Source of the DNA: Proteobacteria bacterium ST_bin14
GTDB lineage: Bacteria > Pseudomonadota > Alphaproteobacteria > Sphingomonadales > Sphingomonadaceae
NCBI GenBank assembly: GCA_002083655.1
Contig: MSXR01000006.1
Location: 239,325 to 303,324, forward strand
Reading direction: 5' to 3'
DNA: 64,000 nt
In this document: one piece after another, positions 40,631 to 50,088 of the stretch
Position numbering within the stretch: position 1 is the stretch's first letter
How the letters are laid out: each line of letters opens with the position of its first letter
The notes under the pieces: model-generated
What the model saw: only the letters and a program-made list of their open reading frames with translations
The model's database searches: none
Told to the model about the DNA's origin: nothing
Program-made: the position numbers and the translations under genes

Positions 40631-41890
40631 ATGCGCCGTGTTGTCGTCACCGGGCTTGGGCTCGTCACCCCGCTGGGCGCGGACGTTGAGACGGCCTGGG
40701 CCAATATTCTGGCCTCCAAGTCTGGCGCAGGAATGATCACGCGCTTTGATGCGACTGATTATGTCTGCCGCTATGCCTGCGAAGTGAAGCCTGCTGATCA
40801 CGCATATGGCTTTGATCCCACCAAGCGCGTTGACCATAAGGTACAGCGCCAGGTTGATCCGTTTATCATCTTTGGCATCGATGCCGCTGGCCAGGCGCTC
40901 GAAGACGCCGGGCTGACCGACATGACCGAGGAACAGCGGCTGCGTGCGGGCTGCTCCATCGGTTCGGGCATTGGTGGCTTGCCGGGCATCGCCAGCGAAT
41001 CGATTGTCTTGCACGAAAAGGGGCCGCGCCGCGTGTCGCCGCACTTCGTGCACGGTCGACTGATCAGCCTGATTTCGGGGCAGGTGCAAATCAAATATGG
41101 CCTGATGGGGCCAAACCACGCGGTCGTCACCGCTTGTTCGACAGGCGCGCACTCGATTGGCGATGCCGCGCGGATGATCATGCTCGACGATGCCGATGTG
41201 ATGCTGGCGGGCGGCGCTGAAGGCGCGATTTGTCCAATCGGTATTGCCGGCTTCTCGCAGGCGCGCGCGCTTTCGAGCGGCTTCAACGATTGCCCTGAAA
41301 AAGGCAGCCGCCCCTATGATAAGGGCCGCGACGGCTTTGTGATGGGCGAAGGCGCCGGCGTGGTTTGCCTGGAGGAATATGAGCACGCCAAGGCGCGCGG
41401 CGCAAAAATCTATGCCGAAATCGTTGGTTACGGCATGTCGGGCGACGCCTATCACGTCACGGCACCACACCCCGAAGGCGCGGGCGCGTTCCGATCAATG
41501 CAAATGGCGATGAAGCGTTCGGGGCTTTCGTTGGGCGATATCGATTATATCAATGCGCACGGCACCTCGACCCCGCTGGGCGACGAGCTCGAATTGGGTG
41601 CGGTTCGCCGCCTGTTCGGCAATGCCATCGGCACGCTGTCGATGAGCTCGACCAAATCGGCGATCGGCCATCTGCTGGGCGGCGCGGGCGCGGTGGAGAG
41701 CATTTTCTGCATCCTTGCCATGCGCGACCAGATTGTGCCGCCAACGCTCAACCTGGATGATCCCAGCGAAGGGTGTGAGGGCGTGGATTTGGTGCCGCAC
41801 AAACCGAAGGAACGGGCGGTAAAAGCGGTGCTGAACAACAGCTTCGGCTTTGGCGGGACCAATGCCAGCCTGGTGATGAAGGCGATTTGA
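40631..41890 (+). CDS. fabF: 3-oxoacyl-ACP synthase II (FabF)
   Basis: The 419-residue condensing enzyme has the nucleophilic Cys in VVTACSTGAHSIG, the two histidines in NAHGTSTPLGD and KSAIGHLLGGAG, and the thiolase-fold blocks (VVTGLGLVTPLGADV at the start, NNSFGFGGTNASLVM at the end). It extends acyl-ACP with malonyl-ACP. Its position after acpP, 141 bases apart, completes the fabD-fabG-acpP-fabF cluster. An E-family repeat follows. Confidence 0.97.
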   Translation: MRRVVVTGLGLVTPLGADVETAWANILASKSGAGMITRFDATDYVCRYACEVKPADHAYGFDPTKRVDHKVQRQVDPFIIFGIDAAGQALEDAGLTDMTEEQRLRAGCSIGSGIGGLPGIASESIVLHEKGPRRVSPHFVHGRLISLISGQVQIKYGLMGPNHAVVTACSTGAHSIGDAARMIMLDDADVMLAGGAEGAICPIGIAGFSQARALSSGFNDCPEKGSRPYDKGRDGFVMGEGAGVVCLEEYEHAKARGAKIYAEIVGYGMSGDAYHVTAPHPEGAGAFRSMQMAMKRSGLSLGDIDYINAHGTSTPLGDELELGAVRRLFGNAIGTLSMSSTKSAIGHLLGGAGAVESIFCILAMRDQIVPPTLNLDDPSEGCEGVDLVPHKPKERAVKAVLNNSFGFGGTNASLVMKAI

Positions 41891-41920
41891 GGCGGATTTT
41901 GGACGTTGCAATCACATAGT

Positions 41921-42003
41921 CCCGCCACCCCGGGCTTGACCCGGGGTCTAGCTGCCTTTCTGCCGGGAAAGAAGCGGGACCCCGGATCAAGTCCGGGGTG
42001 ACG
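41921..42003. repeat. E-family palindrome (CACCCCGGG/CCCCGGGTC type)
   Basis: The arms CCACCCCGGGCTTGACCCGG and CCGGATCAAGTCCGGGGTG are imperfect inverted copies around a 30-base middle. This REP-like sequence is common in Alphaproteobacteria and lies between fabF and mltG. Confidence 0.85.
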
Positions 42004-42052
42004 CGTGTAGAGTTTAGAGCTTGGCGCGATTGGCGTTAAAGTGAGTTGTGGC

Positions 42053-43048
42053 ATGGGTTCTAACAGGGGGGCGGGGATCGTGCGCAAACTGGGTTGTCTT
42101 GGTCTCCTGATCGTCCTGGCGGCATTTGGCGGGCTTTTCGTGCTGGTGCAGGATTGGGGCGGGCGCGGCCCCGCACCGCGCAACATGACGTTTGAGGTTG
42201 CCGAAGGCGCGAGCCTTTCCGGCACGGCGGATCGACTTGAAAAAGCGGGCGCTATCCCCTCGGCGGCGCGGTTCAAGCTGCTCGCCAGGGTGTTCGGTTC
42301 GGATACGCCAATCAAGGCGGGCGAATACCGTATTCCCGCGCACCTCAGCCCCGCTGACATTCTGAAAATGCTCCAGGGCGGCAAGACGTTGCAGCGCTTT
42401 GTAACGATTGCCGAAGGGCTGCCCGCCGTTGTGGTGAAGGACAGGCTGATGGCGGCAAAGGGGCTGGTCGGCACGATTGATGTGCCGATTGAGGGCACCG
42501 TTCTGCCCGACAGCTATAGCTTTCAGCGCGATGATACCCGGCAAAGTGTGCTCGACCGGATGCAGCGTGCGATGCTGAAATATCTCGCCGCGGCGTGGGA
42601 TAATCGCAAGCCCGGCATCGCGGTATCCACCCCGCGTGAGGCGCTGATCCTCGCCTCAATCGTTGAGAAGGAAACCGGCAAGGCAAGCGAGCGGCGGCTG
42701 GTCGCGGCGGTGTATTCGAACCGGTTGAAGCGCGGCATGATGCTGCAGGCTGACCCGACGATTATCTACCCGATTACCAAGGGGCGGCCGCTGGGCAGAC
42801 GTATCTTGCGATCTGAAGTTCAGGCCGTAAATGCTTATAATACCTATGCCATGACCGGTTTGCCAGCAGGGCCAATCGCCAATCCGGGGCGGGCGAGCAT
42901 CGACGCTGTGCTTGATCCCGCGCAATCTTCGGCGTTGTATTTCGTCGCGGATGGCACGGGCGGGCACGTGTTTGCCGACACGCTGGAACAGCACAACGCC
43001 AATGTGCAGAAATGGTATGCGATTCGGAAGGCGCGGGGCGAGCGGTAG
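42053..43048 (+). CDS. mltG: endolytic transglycosylase MltG
   Basis: After one membrane helix (LGCLGLLIVLAAFGGLFVLV) comes a LysM-like subdomain (MTFEVAEGASLSGTADRLEK, IKAGEYRIPAHLSPADIL) and the YceG catalytic domain. The domain has the acidic residue in LILASIVEKETGKASER, and the conserved MLQADPTIIYPI, NTYAMTGLPAGPIANPG and YFVADGTGGHVFADT. MltG cuts nascent peptidoglycan glycan strands at the inner membrane. A GTG at 42080, after GGGGCGGGG, is an alternative start. It is commonly next to fabF. Confidence 0.95.
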   Translation: MGSNRGAGIVRKLGCLGLLIVLAAFGGLFVLVQDWGGRGPAPRNMTFEVAEGASLSGTADRLEKAGAIPSAARFKLLARVFGSDTPIKAGEYRIPAHLSPADILKMLQGGKTLQRFVTIAEGLPAVVVKDRLMAAKGLVGTIDVPIEGTVLPDSYSFQRDDTRQSVLDRMQRAMLKYLAAAWDNRKPGIAVSTPREALILASIVEKETGKASERRLVAAVYSNRLKRGMMLQADPTIIYPITKGRPLGRRILRSEVQAVNAYNTYAMTGLPAGPIANPGRASIDAVLDPAQSSALYFVADGTGGHVFADTLEQHNANVQKWYAIRKARGER

Positions 43049-43125
43049 GGCTTCGATGCATTTATTGACGCAATGAGATGGTTACGCACGGCCGCGGCTA
43101 GTGTAAAAACCATTAGCTTGATCGT

Positions 43126-43398
43126 ATGATTTTTGGTGAGACGGTGACCAAAAATATAGTTACCGTGTCAGCTAATGCCAACTACAGCGAGGCAAGGTCG
43201 ATGGGCCGATGGTTTACTCAACAGCTAAGCTTGCCGACGTCCTTGGTGATTGCTATTTTTCTGTCGATAGCACTCAAATACGGTTCTGCATGTTTTTTTG
43301 AGAAGCCCATCACGTGGAGCGCTCTTGAGGTTTCGTATATTTTGGCCGGCTGCGTAGGGATGACTCTTGGACACTTGGTGCGGGAAGGTAAGTTTTGA
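43126..43398 (+). CDS. small membrane protein of unknown function, atypical composition
   Basis: The frame encodes up to 90 residues with two likely membrane helices (SLPTSLVIAIFLSIALKYGS and EVSYILAGCVGMTLGHLV). The base composition is visibly more AT-rich than all neighbours. A start at 43201 (MGRWFTQQ) after CAAGGTCG is an alternative. I recognise no family. Its codon use suggests recent acquisition, and it is convergent with eda just 2 bases away. Reality of the gene is likely but not certain. Confidence 0.5.
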   Translation: MIFGETVTKNIVTVSANANYSEARSMGRWFTQQLSLPTSLVIAIFLSIALKYGSACFFEKPITWSALEVSYILAGCVGMTLGHLVREGKF

Positions 43399-43400
43399 TG

Positions 43401-44036
43401 CTACTGGCTCTTCAAGGAGCTTGCTGCACTCGCTAGCGCCTCCACCTCCGGCATGCTTGCGCCCTTCGGCGTGACCCAGCTGCCGCCGACGCACAGTACT
43501 GGGCCGAACGCCAGCCATTCGGGGGCGCTAGCCTCGGTGATCCCGCCGGTGGGGCAGAAACTGCACTGATAGAAAGGCGCGGCGAGTGCCTTTAGCGCTT
43601 TCAGGCCGCCATTCGCCTCAGCGGGGAAGAATTTGAAGTGGGTGAGGCCGAGGTCGAGCCCGGTCATAATGTCTGCTGCATTGGCGATGCCGGGCAAGAA
43701 CGGCACGCCGCTATCGATAATCGGGCCGGCGAGCCGCTCGGTCAGGCCGGGGGACACGATAAACTCGGCGCCTGCATCCATCACTTGGGCAAATTGCGCC
43801 GCGTTGACCACGGTGCCCGCGCCGACGATTGCGCCGGGCACGCGTTTCATCTCGCGGATCGCGTCGAGTGCTGCCGGGGTGCGCATCGTTACCTCCAGCA
43901 CGCGCAACCCGCCTGCGACCAGCGCTTCGGCCAGCGGTGCGGCGGTGGCGGCATCGTCGATCACCAGCACCGGGATGACGGCGCTGGTGCGCATGATTTC
44001 GCTGATGGTCGGGTTAGCGGTCGCGTTGTCGGTCAT
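43401..44036 (-). CDS. eda: 2-keto-3-deoxy-6-phosphogluconate aldolase
   Basis: The 211-residue TIM-barrel aldolase has the catalytic pieces of the KDPG/KHG class: a Glu in LEVTMRTPAALDAI, GAGTVVNAAQFAQVMDAGAE and FIVSPGLTERL, and the Schiff-base lysine in THFKFFPAEANGG. It splits KDPG to pyruvate and glyceraldehyde 3-phosphate, the last step of the Entner-Doudoroff route. It overlaps glk by 4 bases and is the last gene of the zwf-pgl-edd-glk-eda run. Confidence 0.96.
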   Translation of the reverse strand: MTDNATANPTISEIMRTSAVIPVLVIDDAATAAPLAEALVAGGLRVLEVTMRTPAALDAIREMKRVPGAIVGAGTVVNAAQFAQVMDAGAEFIVSPGLTERLAGPIIDSGVPFLPGIANAADIMTGLDLGLTHFKFFPAEANGGLKALKALAAPFYQCSFCPTGGITEASAPEWLAFGPVLCVGGSWVTPKGASMPEVEALASAASSLKSQ

Positions 44037-45004
44037 TGGGAATGCCTCTGCGCAAAAGCGGCTGCCGCGCCAAACAGGCCCGGCTGCGGATGGGTGATCA
44101 GCTTAACGGGGATGGAGCGCATCAAATTCTGGAAGCGTCCCTTAGCGGTAAAGCGCTGTTCGAACCCCGAATTGACGAGATGATCCTTCAACCGCAGCCC
44201 AAGCCCGCCTGCGATCACCACACCGTGCGGGCCGTGCGCCAGGGCCAGATCGCCCGCCACGGCGCCCAGCGCGAGGCAGAACCGGTCAAGTGCCGCCAGC
44301 GCCAGGCTGTCGCTGCCGTCCAGCGCCATGCTCCAGATCGTCTTGTCGTCCAGCCGCTGCACCGCGCGCCCCTCAATCTCGGCCAGCGTTTCATAAATGG
44401 CGACAATGCCGGGGCCCGAGCAGATGCGCTCCACCGAAACGCGGGTAAACGCCTTGCGCAACCGCTTCAGGATCGCGTCCTCCAACTCGTCTAGCGGGGC
44501 GAAATCCGTATGACCGCCCTCGGTCTCGATCACGTGATAACCGCCATCGACGCGCAGCACCTGTGCAACGCCCAGCCCGGTGCCTGGCCCGCAGATGGTG
44601 ATTGATCCGTGGTCGGGAAAGGGCGCGTCCGGGCCACAGAGATGCAGAAAATCTTCTGGCCCCAGCTGCGCTGCGGCATGGCCAATGGCGCCAAAATCGT
44701 TGATCAGGATGAAATCATCAACGTCGAAGCGTTCCTTCACCAGCGCCGGGCGGATGATCCACGGATTGTTGGTCAGCTTGATGATCTCGCCGCCAATGGG
44801 TGAGGCCACGGCAATGGCGGCGGCGCGGGGCAGCGGGTGGCGCAACGTTTCGCCAAATGCCTGCCACGCGGTTTGCAGGCTGGCATATTCAGCGGTCTTC
44901 AGCGTAACGGGCTCGCCGAGCGTGTGCACACGACCGTCCGCCACCTGAGCCAGCGCGAAACGGGCATGCGTGCCGCCGATATCGACCGAGACCAGTTGCA
45001 TCAT
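44033..45004 (-). CDS. glk: glucokinase
   Basis: The 323-residue protein has the ATP-grip motif VSVDIGGTHARFALAQV, FILINDFGAIGHAA, the GPGTGLGVA segment and the EGGHTDFAPLDELEDAIL substrate region, which define the bacterial Glk family as opposed to ROK kinases. It phosphorylates glucose to glucose 6-phosphate, the substrate of Zwf encoded in the same set. The stop overlaps eda. Confidence 0.96.
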   Translation of the reverse strand: MMQLVSVDIGGTHARFALAQVADGRVHTLGEPVTLKTAEYASLQTAWQAFGETLRHPLPRAAAIAVASPIGGEIIKLTNNPWIIRPALVKERFDVDDFILINDFGAIGHAAAQLGPEDFLHLCGPDAPFPDHGSITICGPGTGLGVAQVLRVDGGYHVIETEGGHTDFAPLDELEDAILKRLRKAFTRVSVERICSGPGIVAIYETLAEIEGRAVQRLDDKTIWSMALDGSDSLALAALDRFCLALGAVAGDLALAHGPHGVVIAGGLGLRLKDHLVNSGFEQRFTAKGRFQNLMRSIPVKLITHPQPGLFGAAAAFAQRHSQ

Positions 45005-45057
45005 TTAATTCCTCCCCCCTTCAGGGGAGTGGGCGAGTGCAGTTGCCGAACGGACAA

Positions 45058-46875
45058 TCATGCCCCCATCGCCGCCAGCATCGCGCTGGCGCCCTTTTCG
45101 GCTTCGTTTGCGCCGTGGCGGAACATCGCGAATAGCTCGCGCCCGGTGCCGCTGGCCCAGGCGGGTGCTTGCACAGGCACGCGCGCGGCCCATTCCGCAT
45201 CGTCCACCAGCGCCTGCAGCACGCCCATTTCAGCGCAAACGCGGATCATATCGCCGTCCCGTAACCGCGAAAGCGGTCCGTCGCCCAGCGCTTCAGGGCT
45301 GGCGTGAATCGCGCAGGGCACCTTGCCGCTTGCGCCTGACATGCGACCATCGGTGACCAGTGCAACGCGAAAGCCCCGGTTTTGGAGCACGCCCAGCGGC
45401 GGGGTTAGCTTGTGGAGTTCAGGCATGCCATTGGCGCGCGGCCCCTGAAAGCGCACCACGACCACCACGTCACGATCAAGCTCACCCGCCTTGAACGCCG
45501 CCTGCACACCGGCCTGATCGTCAAACACCCGCGCTGGTGCCTCGATCGTCCAACGATCCCGCGCAACCGCACTCACCTTGATGCAGGCGCGGCCCAGATT
45601 GCCGGTCAGGATTCGAAAGCCGCCCTCCGCTGAAAACGGATTGCTGACCGGGCGGGCGATGGTTTCGTCCCCGCTCGCGCCGGGATCAATCCAGGCAAGA
45701 CCGTCGCCCTCCACCACTGGCTTTTTGCCATAAGCGGTCAAGTCATCGCCCGCCACCGTGCGGATATCGCGGTGGAGCAAACCGGCGTCGAGCAGCTCGC
45801 GGATGACAAACGGCATGCCGCCCGCATCTTCAAACCCGTTCACATCGGCCGATCCATTCGGATAGACACGGGTGATCAGCGGGATGACGGGGGACAGCCG
45901 GTCAAAATCCTCCCAGTCGATGACGATCCCCGCTGCGGCGGCAATTGCCGGTAAATGGATGAGGTGATTGGTCGATCCGCCCGTCGCCAGCAAGCCGATG
46001 GCGGCGTTGACGATCGCCTTTTCGTCCACGCATTCGCCCAGCGGGCGATAATCGTCGCCATTCCAGCCGATCTTGGTAAGCCGGTGAACGGCACCCCGGC
46101 TCAATTCCTGCCGCAATTTGGTGCCGGGGTTGGCAAAAGCCGCGCCGGGCATGTGCAGGCCCATCATTTCCATCATCATCTGGTTGGAATTGGCGGTGCC
46201 GTAAAAGGTGCAGGTGCCCTTGGAATGATAAGCGGCGATTTCGGCATCGAGCAGTTCTTCGCGCGTTGCCTTGCCTTCCGCATATTGCTCGCGGATCGCT
46301 GCTTTTTCCTTGTTGGGCAGGCCGGATCGCATCGGGCCGCCGGGAATCAGGATCATCGGCAAATGGCCAAAGCGCAGCGCGCCCATCAGCAGGCCGGGGA
46401 CGATCTTGTCGCAAATGCCCAGCAATGCCGCGCCTTCAAACATGCCGTGGCTCAGCGCGATGGCGGTGCTGAGCGCGATGGTGTCACGGCTGAACAGCGA
46501 CAATTCCATGCCGGGAAACCCCTGTGTGACCCCGTCGCACATTGCCGGCACGCCGCCTGCCACCTGCGCCGTGGCCCCTGCTTCGCGCGCCCAGATCTTC
46601 ATCTGTTCAGGGTAGCGGTAATAGGTCGCATGGGCTGACAACATGTCATTATACGCGGTGACGATGCCGATGTTCATCGCACGGCCACCGCGCATCATAT
46701 CGCGATCCTCCTCGGTACCGGCATAGCCATGCGCCAGGTTCGCACAGCCCAGGATTGGCCGGTCGACCCCGCCTTCACGTTCCCGCCGGATCAGCGCCAG
46801 ATAGGCATCGCGCGTCGGCTTTGATCGCTCAATAATCCGATCGGTAACGGCAGCGATTGCGGGGTGAAGGGACAT
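45058..46875 (-). CDS. edd: 6-phosphogluconate dehydratase
   Basis: The 605-residue IlvD/Edd-family iron-sulfur dehydratase shows GCANLAHGYAGTEEDRDMMR, AYNDMLSAHATYYRYPEQ, GVPAMCDGVTQGFPGMELS, the cluster cysteine in LLGICDKIVPGLLMG, and LVTDGRMSGASGKVPCAIH. It converts 6-phosphogluconate to KDPG. I use the ATG at 46875 (MSLHPAIA), which matches the family start; a longer frame to 46935 runs into pgl. Pgl ends only 4 bases upstream. Confidence 0.97.
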   Translation of the reverse strand: MSLHPAIAAVTDRIIERSKPTRDAYLALIRREREGGVDRPILGCANLAHGYAGTEEDRDMMRGGRAMNIGIVTAYNDMLSAHATYYRYPEQMKIWAREAGATAQVAGGVPAMCDGVTQGFPGMELSLFSRDTIALSTAIALSHGMFEGAALLGICDKIVPGLLMGALRFGHLPMILIPGGPMRSGLPNKEKAAIREQYAEGKATREELLDAEIAAYHSKGTCTFYGTANSNQMMMEMMGLHMPGAAFANPGTKLRQELSRGAVHRLTKIGWNGDDYRPLGECVDEKAIVNAAIGLLATGGSTNHLIHLPAIAAAAGIVIDWEDFDRLSPVIPLITRVYPNGSADVNGFEDAGGMPFVIRELLDAGLLHRDIRTVAGDDLTAYGKKPVVEGDGLAWIDPGASGDETIARPVSNPFSAEGGFRILTGNLGRACIKVSAVARDRWTIEAPARVFDDQAGVQAAFKAGELDRDVVVVVRFQGPRANGMPELHKLTPPLGVLQNRGFRVALVTDGRMSGASGKVPCAIHASPEALGDGPLSRLRDGDMIRVCAEMGVLQALVDDAEWAARVPVQAPAWASGTGRELFAMFRHGANEAEKGASAMLAAMGA

Positions 46876-46879
46876 TTTT

Positions 46880-47584
46880 TTAAGCGCTCCAGTGAATATC
46901 CACGGGCAGTTCGACATCGGCGAGCACGCGGCCAATGGGGTAGGGGGACATTGGGCCGTCCTTGATTGCGCGTTCGATGATATCGCGTTTCGCCTGCCCC
47001 GTCACCGCGATCAGCAGCGCGCGCGATGCAATAATCGCCTCGCGCGTCAGGGTAACGCGCGCGACCGGCGCGTCCTTGGGCAGGTCGCCTGGCATCACGC
47101 CCACGGCGCGGCGTTCCTTGGGGCCAGCCACGGCTTCATCGAAATCGGGGCCGGAGAAGATCGACGCGGTATGCCCATCAGCCCCCACGCCGAGCACGCA
47201 TAGATCAAGCGGCCAGTGCACATCCTGCAACCGCGCATCGGCAGCGCGCCCGGCGGCCTTGTAATCCGCTGCTGCTTCACTGGTGATTGGCAGCACGCGC
47301 ACGCCCTTGGGCAGGAAAATCTTGGCGATGGCCGTGATGTTTGATAGCGCGTCCCCCATGGGCACCAGCCGGTCGTCGGTTGGCAGGATCGTCACCCGCT
47401 TCCAGTCGAGCTTGGCCTTGGCGAGCTTTTCATAGATCGGCAGTGGGGTCGTGCCGCCGGGCAGCGCGATTACCGCTTGGCCGCGCGCATCCAGCGCACT
47501 TTCGATGATGAATGCGGCGTCGCCAGCGACGGCATCGGCCATCTCATCCGCGCTGTCATAATCCCACCACTCTATCTCGGTCAT
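46880..47584 (-). CDS. pgl: 6-phosphogluconolactonase
   Basis: The 234-residue DevB-type lactonase has ALPGGTTPLPIYEKL, TILPTDDRLVPMGDALSN, and the catalytic histidine segment GVGADGHTASIFSG. It hydrolyses 6-phosphogluconolactone made by Zwf. It lies 67 bases after zwf and 4 bases before edd, in the right order for the pathway. Confidence 0.96.
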   Translation of the reverse strand: MTEIEWWDYDSADEMADAVAGDAAFIIESALDARGQAVIALPGGTTPLPIYEKLAKAKLDWKRVTILPTDDRLVPMGDALSNITAIAKIFLPKGVRVLPITSEAAADYKAAGRAADARLQDVHWPLDLCVLGVGADGHTASIFSGPDFDEAVAGPKERRAVGVMPGDLPKDAPVARVTLTREAIIASRALLIAVTGQAKRDIIERAIKDGPMSPYPIGRVLADVELPVDIHWSA

Positions 47585-47651
47585 AAACGCTCCGTCGGTT
47601 CTAAATTGGGTCCCGGAAAAAGGGGGCCGGGGTGATGCTTTGGCCTAAGCG

Positions 47652-49115
47652 TTAGCCGTCGTGCCAGGTCGTGCCGTCGCGCTCGGTAAGCGCAACCGCA
47701 GCAGATGGCCCCCAGCTTCCCGCCGGATAGGCTTTTGGCTTCATGTCGTTGGCGGTCCAGCCAGCACGAATGCCGTCAATCCATTCCCACTGCGCCTCCA
47801 CCTCATCACGGCGAACGAACAATGTCGGGTCGCCCTCGATCAGATCAAGCAGCAGTCTTTCATAGGCAATCCGCCGCCGGGTGCCCGCAAATTCGGTGTC
47901 GAGGCTTAAGTCGAGCGGCACTTCACGCAAGCGAACGCCGTCGCGGTCCAGCCCCGGCTCCTTGGCCATTACCAGCAGGCGGACATATTCTTCAGGCTGA
48001 AGCCGGATAATCAGCGTATTGGGCTGCAATTTGCCACCGCGCGCTGCAAACATGGAGTGCGGCACGGGTTTGAACTCAATCGCAATCTCGGATTGGCGGG
48101 TCGGCATGCGCTTGCCGGTGCGCAGATAAAAGGGGATGCCCTGCCAGCGCCAGTTATCGACATTGGCCTTGATCGCGACAAAGGTTTCGGTGGTCGATGG
48201 GCGTTCAAGTTCTTCGGAATAACCGCGCACAATCTCGCCGTTTACCGCGCCGCCGGTATATTGGCCGGTCACGGTGAGTGCGGGGGCATCGGCGAGGCTG
48301 ATTGGTCGCAGCGATCGCAGCACCTTTACCTTTTCATCGCGGATTGCCGTGCCATCAAACCGTGCAGGCGGCTCCATCGCGATCAGCGCGAGCAATTGCA
48401 GCATATGGTTCTGCACCATATCGCGCATCGCGCCAGAGCCATCATAATAGCCCGCGCGTCCTTCCAGCCCGACTGTCTCCGATATGGTGATCTGGATATT
48501 GTCGATCCCGCGCGCATTCCAGATCGGCTCGAACAAGGTATTGCCAAACCGCAGCGCAAGAATGTTCTGGACGGTTTCCTTGCCCAGATAATGATCGATC
48601 CGGAACGTACGATCCTCAGGGAAAACCTCCGCCACGGCATCGTTGATCTCACGGCTGGACGCAAGGTCATGCCCCAGCGGCTTTTCAAGGCCGATCCGAA
48701 CATTTGGCCCGGCAAGGCCGGCTGATTCCAGGCCCTTGATCGTCGGGCGGAACAGCGACGGCGCGGTCGACAGGAAAATGGCGAGCCCGCCCGATGTATC
48801 ACCAATTTTGTCGGCCAGCGCGCCAAAGCCGTCCAGCGACGACGCATCAAGCGATTGATAGAATACGCGCTGCAGAAACGCCGCAATGGCGGCATCGTCC
48901 TTGCGGTCTGCGGGCAGGAAGCGGTTCAGCGCTGTCGCGGTGAAATCACGATATGCGGCGTCTTCCAGATCAGATCGCGCGGTCCCGGTGATCGTCAGCC
49001 CTTCAGGCAACAGCCCGTCTGCATGAAGCCCGTAGAGCGACGGCAGCAACATACGCTGGGCAAGATCGCCGGTAGCGCCGAACAGCAGCAATTTGGCAAC
49101 GGGCTGGCGGGTCAT
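47652..49115 (-). CDS. zwf: glucose-6-phosphate 1-dehydrogenase
   Basis: The 487-residue enzyme has the NADP fold KLLLFGATGDLAQRMLLPSL, the active-site motif FRIDHYLGKETVQN, NTLFEPIWNARGIDNIQIT and FYLRTGKRMPTRQSEIAIEF. It oxidises glucose 6-phosphate to the lactone. It heads the minus-strand Entner-Doudoroff gene set (zwf, pgl, edd, glk, eda), which covers all steps from glucose to pyruvate plus glyceraldehyde 3-phosphate. Confidence 0.98.
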   Translation of the reverse strand: MTRQPVAKLLLFGATGDLAQRMLLPSLYGLHADGLLPEGLTITGTARSDLEDAAYRDFTATALNRFLPADRKDDAAIAAFLQRVFYQSLDASSLDGFGALADKIGDTSGGLAIFLSTAPSLFRPTIKGLESAGLAGPNVRIGLEKPLGHDLASSREINDAVAEVFPEDRTFRIDHYLGKETVQNILALRFGNTLFEPIWNARGIDNIQITISETVGLEGRAGYYDGSGAMRDMVQNHMLQLLALIAMEPPARFDGTAIRDEKVKVLRSLRPISLADAPALTVTGQYTGGAVNGEIVRGYSEELERPSTTETFVAIKANVDNWRWQGIPFYLRTGKRMPTRQSEIAIEFKPVPHSMFAARGGKLQPNTLIIRLQPEEYVRLLVMAKEPGLDRDGVRLREVPLDLSLDTEFAGTRRRIAYERLLLDLIEGDPTLFVRRDEVEAQWEWIDGIRAGWTANDMKPKAYPAGSWGPSAAVALTERDGTTWHDG

Positions 49116-49143
49116 GCGGGTTGGCGATTCATCGGGGGGCTCC

Positions 49144-50079
49144 TTACAGAATCAGGCCAAGAACAGGGTCTAATCCGGCCATGACGTTCAGATTTTGCAC
49201 CGCCGCACCCGATGCTCCCTTACCCAGATTGTCGAGCGTGGCGATCAGCCGTGCCTGTCCGGTTTCGCTGTTGCCCAGCACGCGCAGTGTAAGCCGGTCG
49301 GTGCCCGCGTCATCTTCTATGCGCACCAGTGCAGTCCCATCATCGCTGTCAGCGACCCGCACAACTGGGCTGTCGCGATAGGCTTCCCGCAGCACGGTTT
49401 CGCACGTTGCGATTGTCGGGTGACGGGGGAAGGCGTGGAGCGGTAACGGCACCTCAACAATCATGCCGCGATAGGTGTTGGCGACCGAGGGCATGAAGAT
49501 GGGCGGGTGGGCGAGCCGCGCATGTTTTTGCATTTCAGGCACATGTTTATGGGCAAGGCCCAGCGCGTAATTACGCAGCACGCTGGTTTCTGTGCCGCTT
49601 TCGAATTCGGCGATCATCGCTTTGCCACCGCCGGAATAGCCGGATGCTGCGTTGACGCTCAACGCCCAATCGGCTGGCACCAGCCCGGCGCGGATTAGCG
49701 GCCTGACCAGGCAAAGAAAACCGGTGGGGTAACAGCCCGGATTGCTGACGCGCGCCGCATCGGCAATCGCTGCGGCCTGGCCGGGTTCGATTTCAGGCAA
49801 GCCATATGTCCAGCCTTCTGCCGTGCGAAAGGCGGTGGACGCGTCAATGACGCGCGTGCGTGGATTATCGATCAACGCCACAGCGTCGCGCGCGGCATCA
49901 TCGGGCAGGCACAGAATGACGAAATCGGCATCGTTCAATGCCTGGCGGCGGGCATCGATATCTTTGCGCGCTGATTCGTCGAGCGCAATCAGCGCCAGAT
50001 CACGCCGGGTTGCCAGACGCTCGGCAATCTCCAGCCCGGTTGTGCCGGCCGCCCCGTCGATGAAGACGTTGATGGTCAT
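49144..50079 (-). CDS. argC: N-acetyl-gamma-glutamyl-phosphate reductase (short type)
   Basis: The 311-residue protein begins with the NADP motif VFIDGAAGTTGLEIAERL, has the catalytic Cys in VSNPGCYPTGFLCLVRPLI, and AASGYSGGGKAMIAEFE, HKHVPEMQKHARL. This is the shorter ArgC class (about 310 rather than 345 residues) common in Alphaproteobacteria. It reduces N-acetylglutamyl phosphate in arginine synthesis. It is 28 bases upstream of zwf on the same strand. Confidence 0.95.
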   Translation of the reverse strand: MTINVFIDGAAGTTGLEIAERLATRRDLALIALDESARKDIDARRQALNDADFVILCLPDDAARDAVALIDNPRTRVIDASTAFRTAEGWTYGLPEIEPGQAAAIADAARVSNPGCYPTGFLCLVRPLIRAGLVPADWALSVNAASGYSGGGKAMIAEFESGTETSVLRNYALGLAHKHVPEMQKHARLAHPPIFMPSVANTYRGMIVEVPLPLHAFPRHPTIATCETVLREAYRDSPVVRVADSDDGTALVRIEDDAGTDRLTLRVLGNSETGQARLIATLDNLGKGASGAAVQNLNVMAGLDPVLGLIL

Positions 50080-50088
50080 GGCGCTGGA

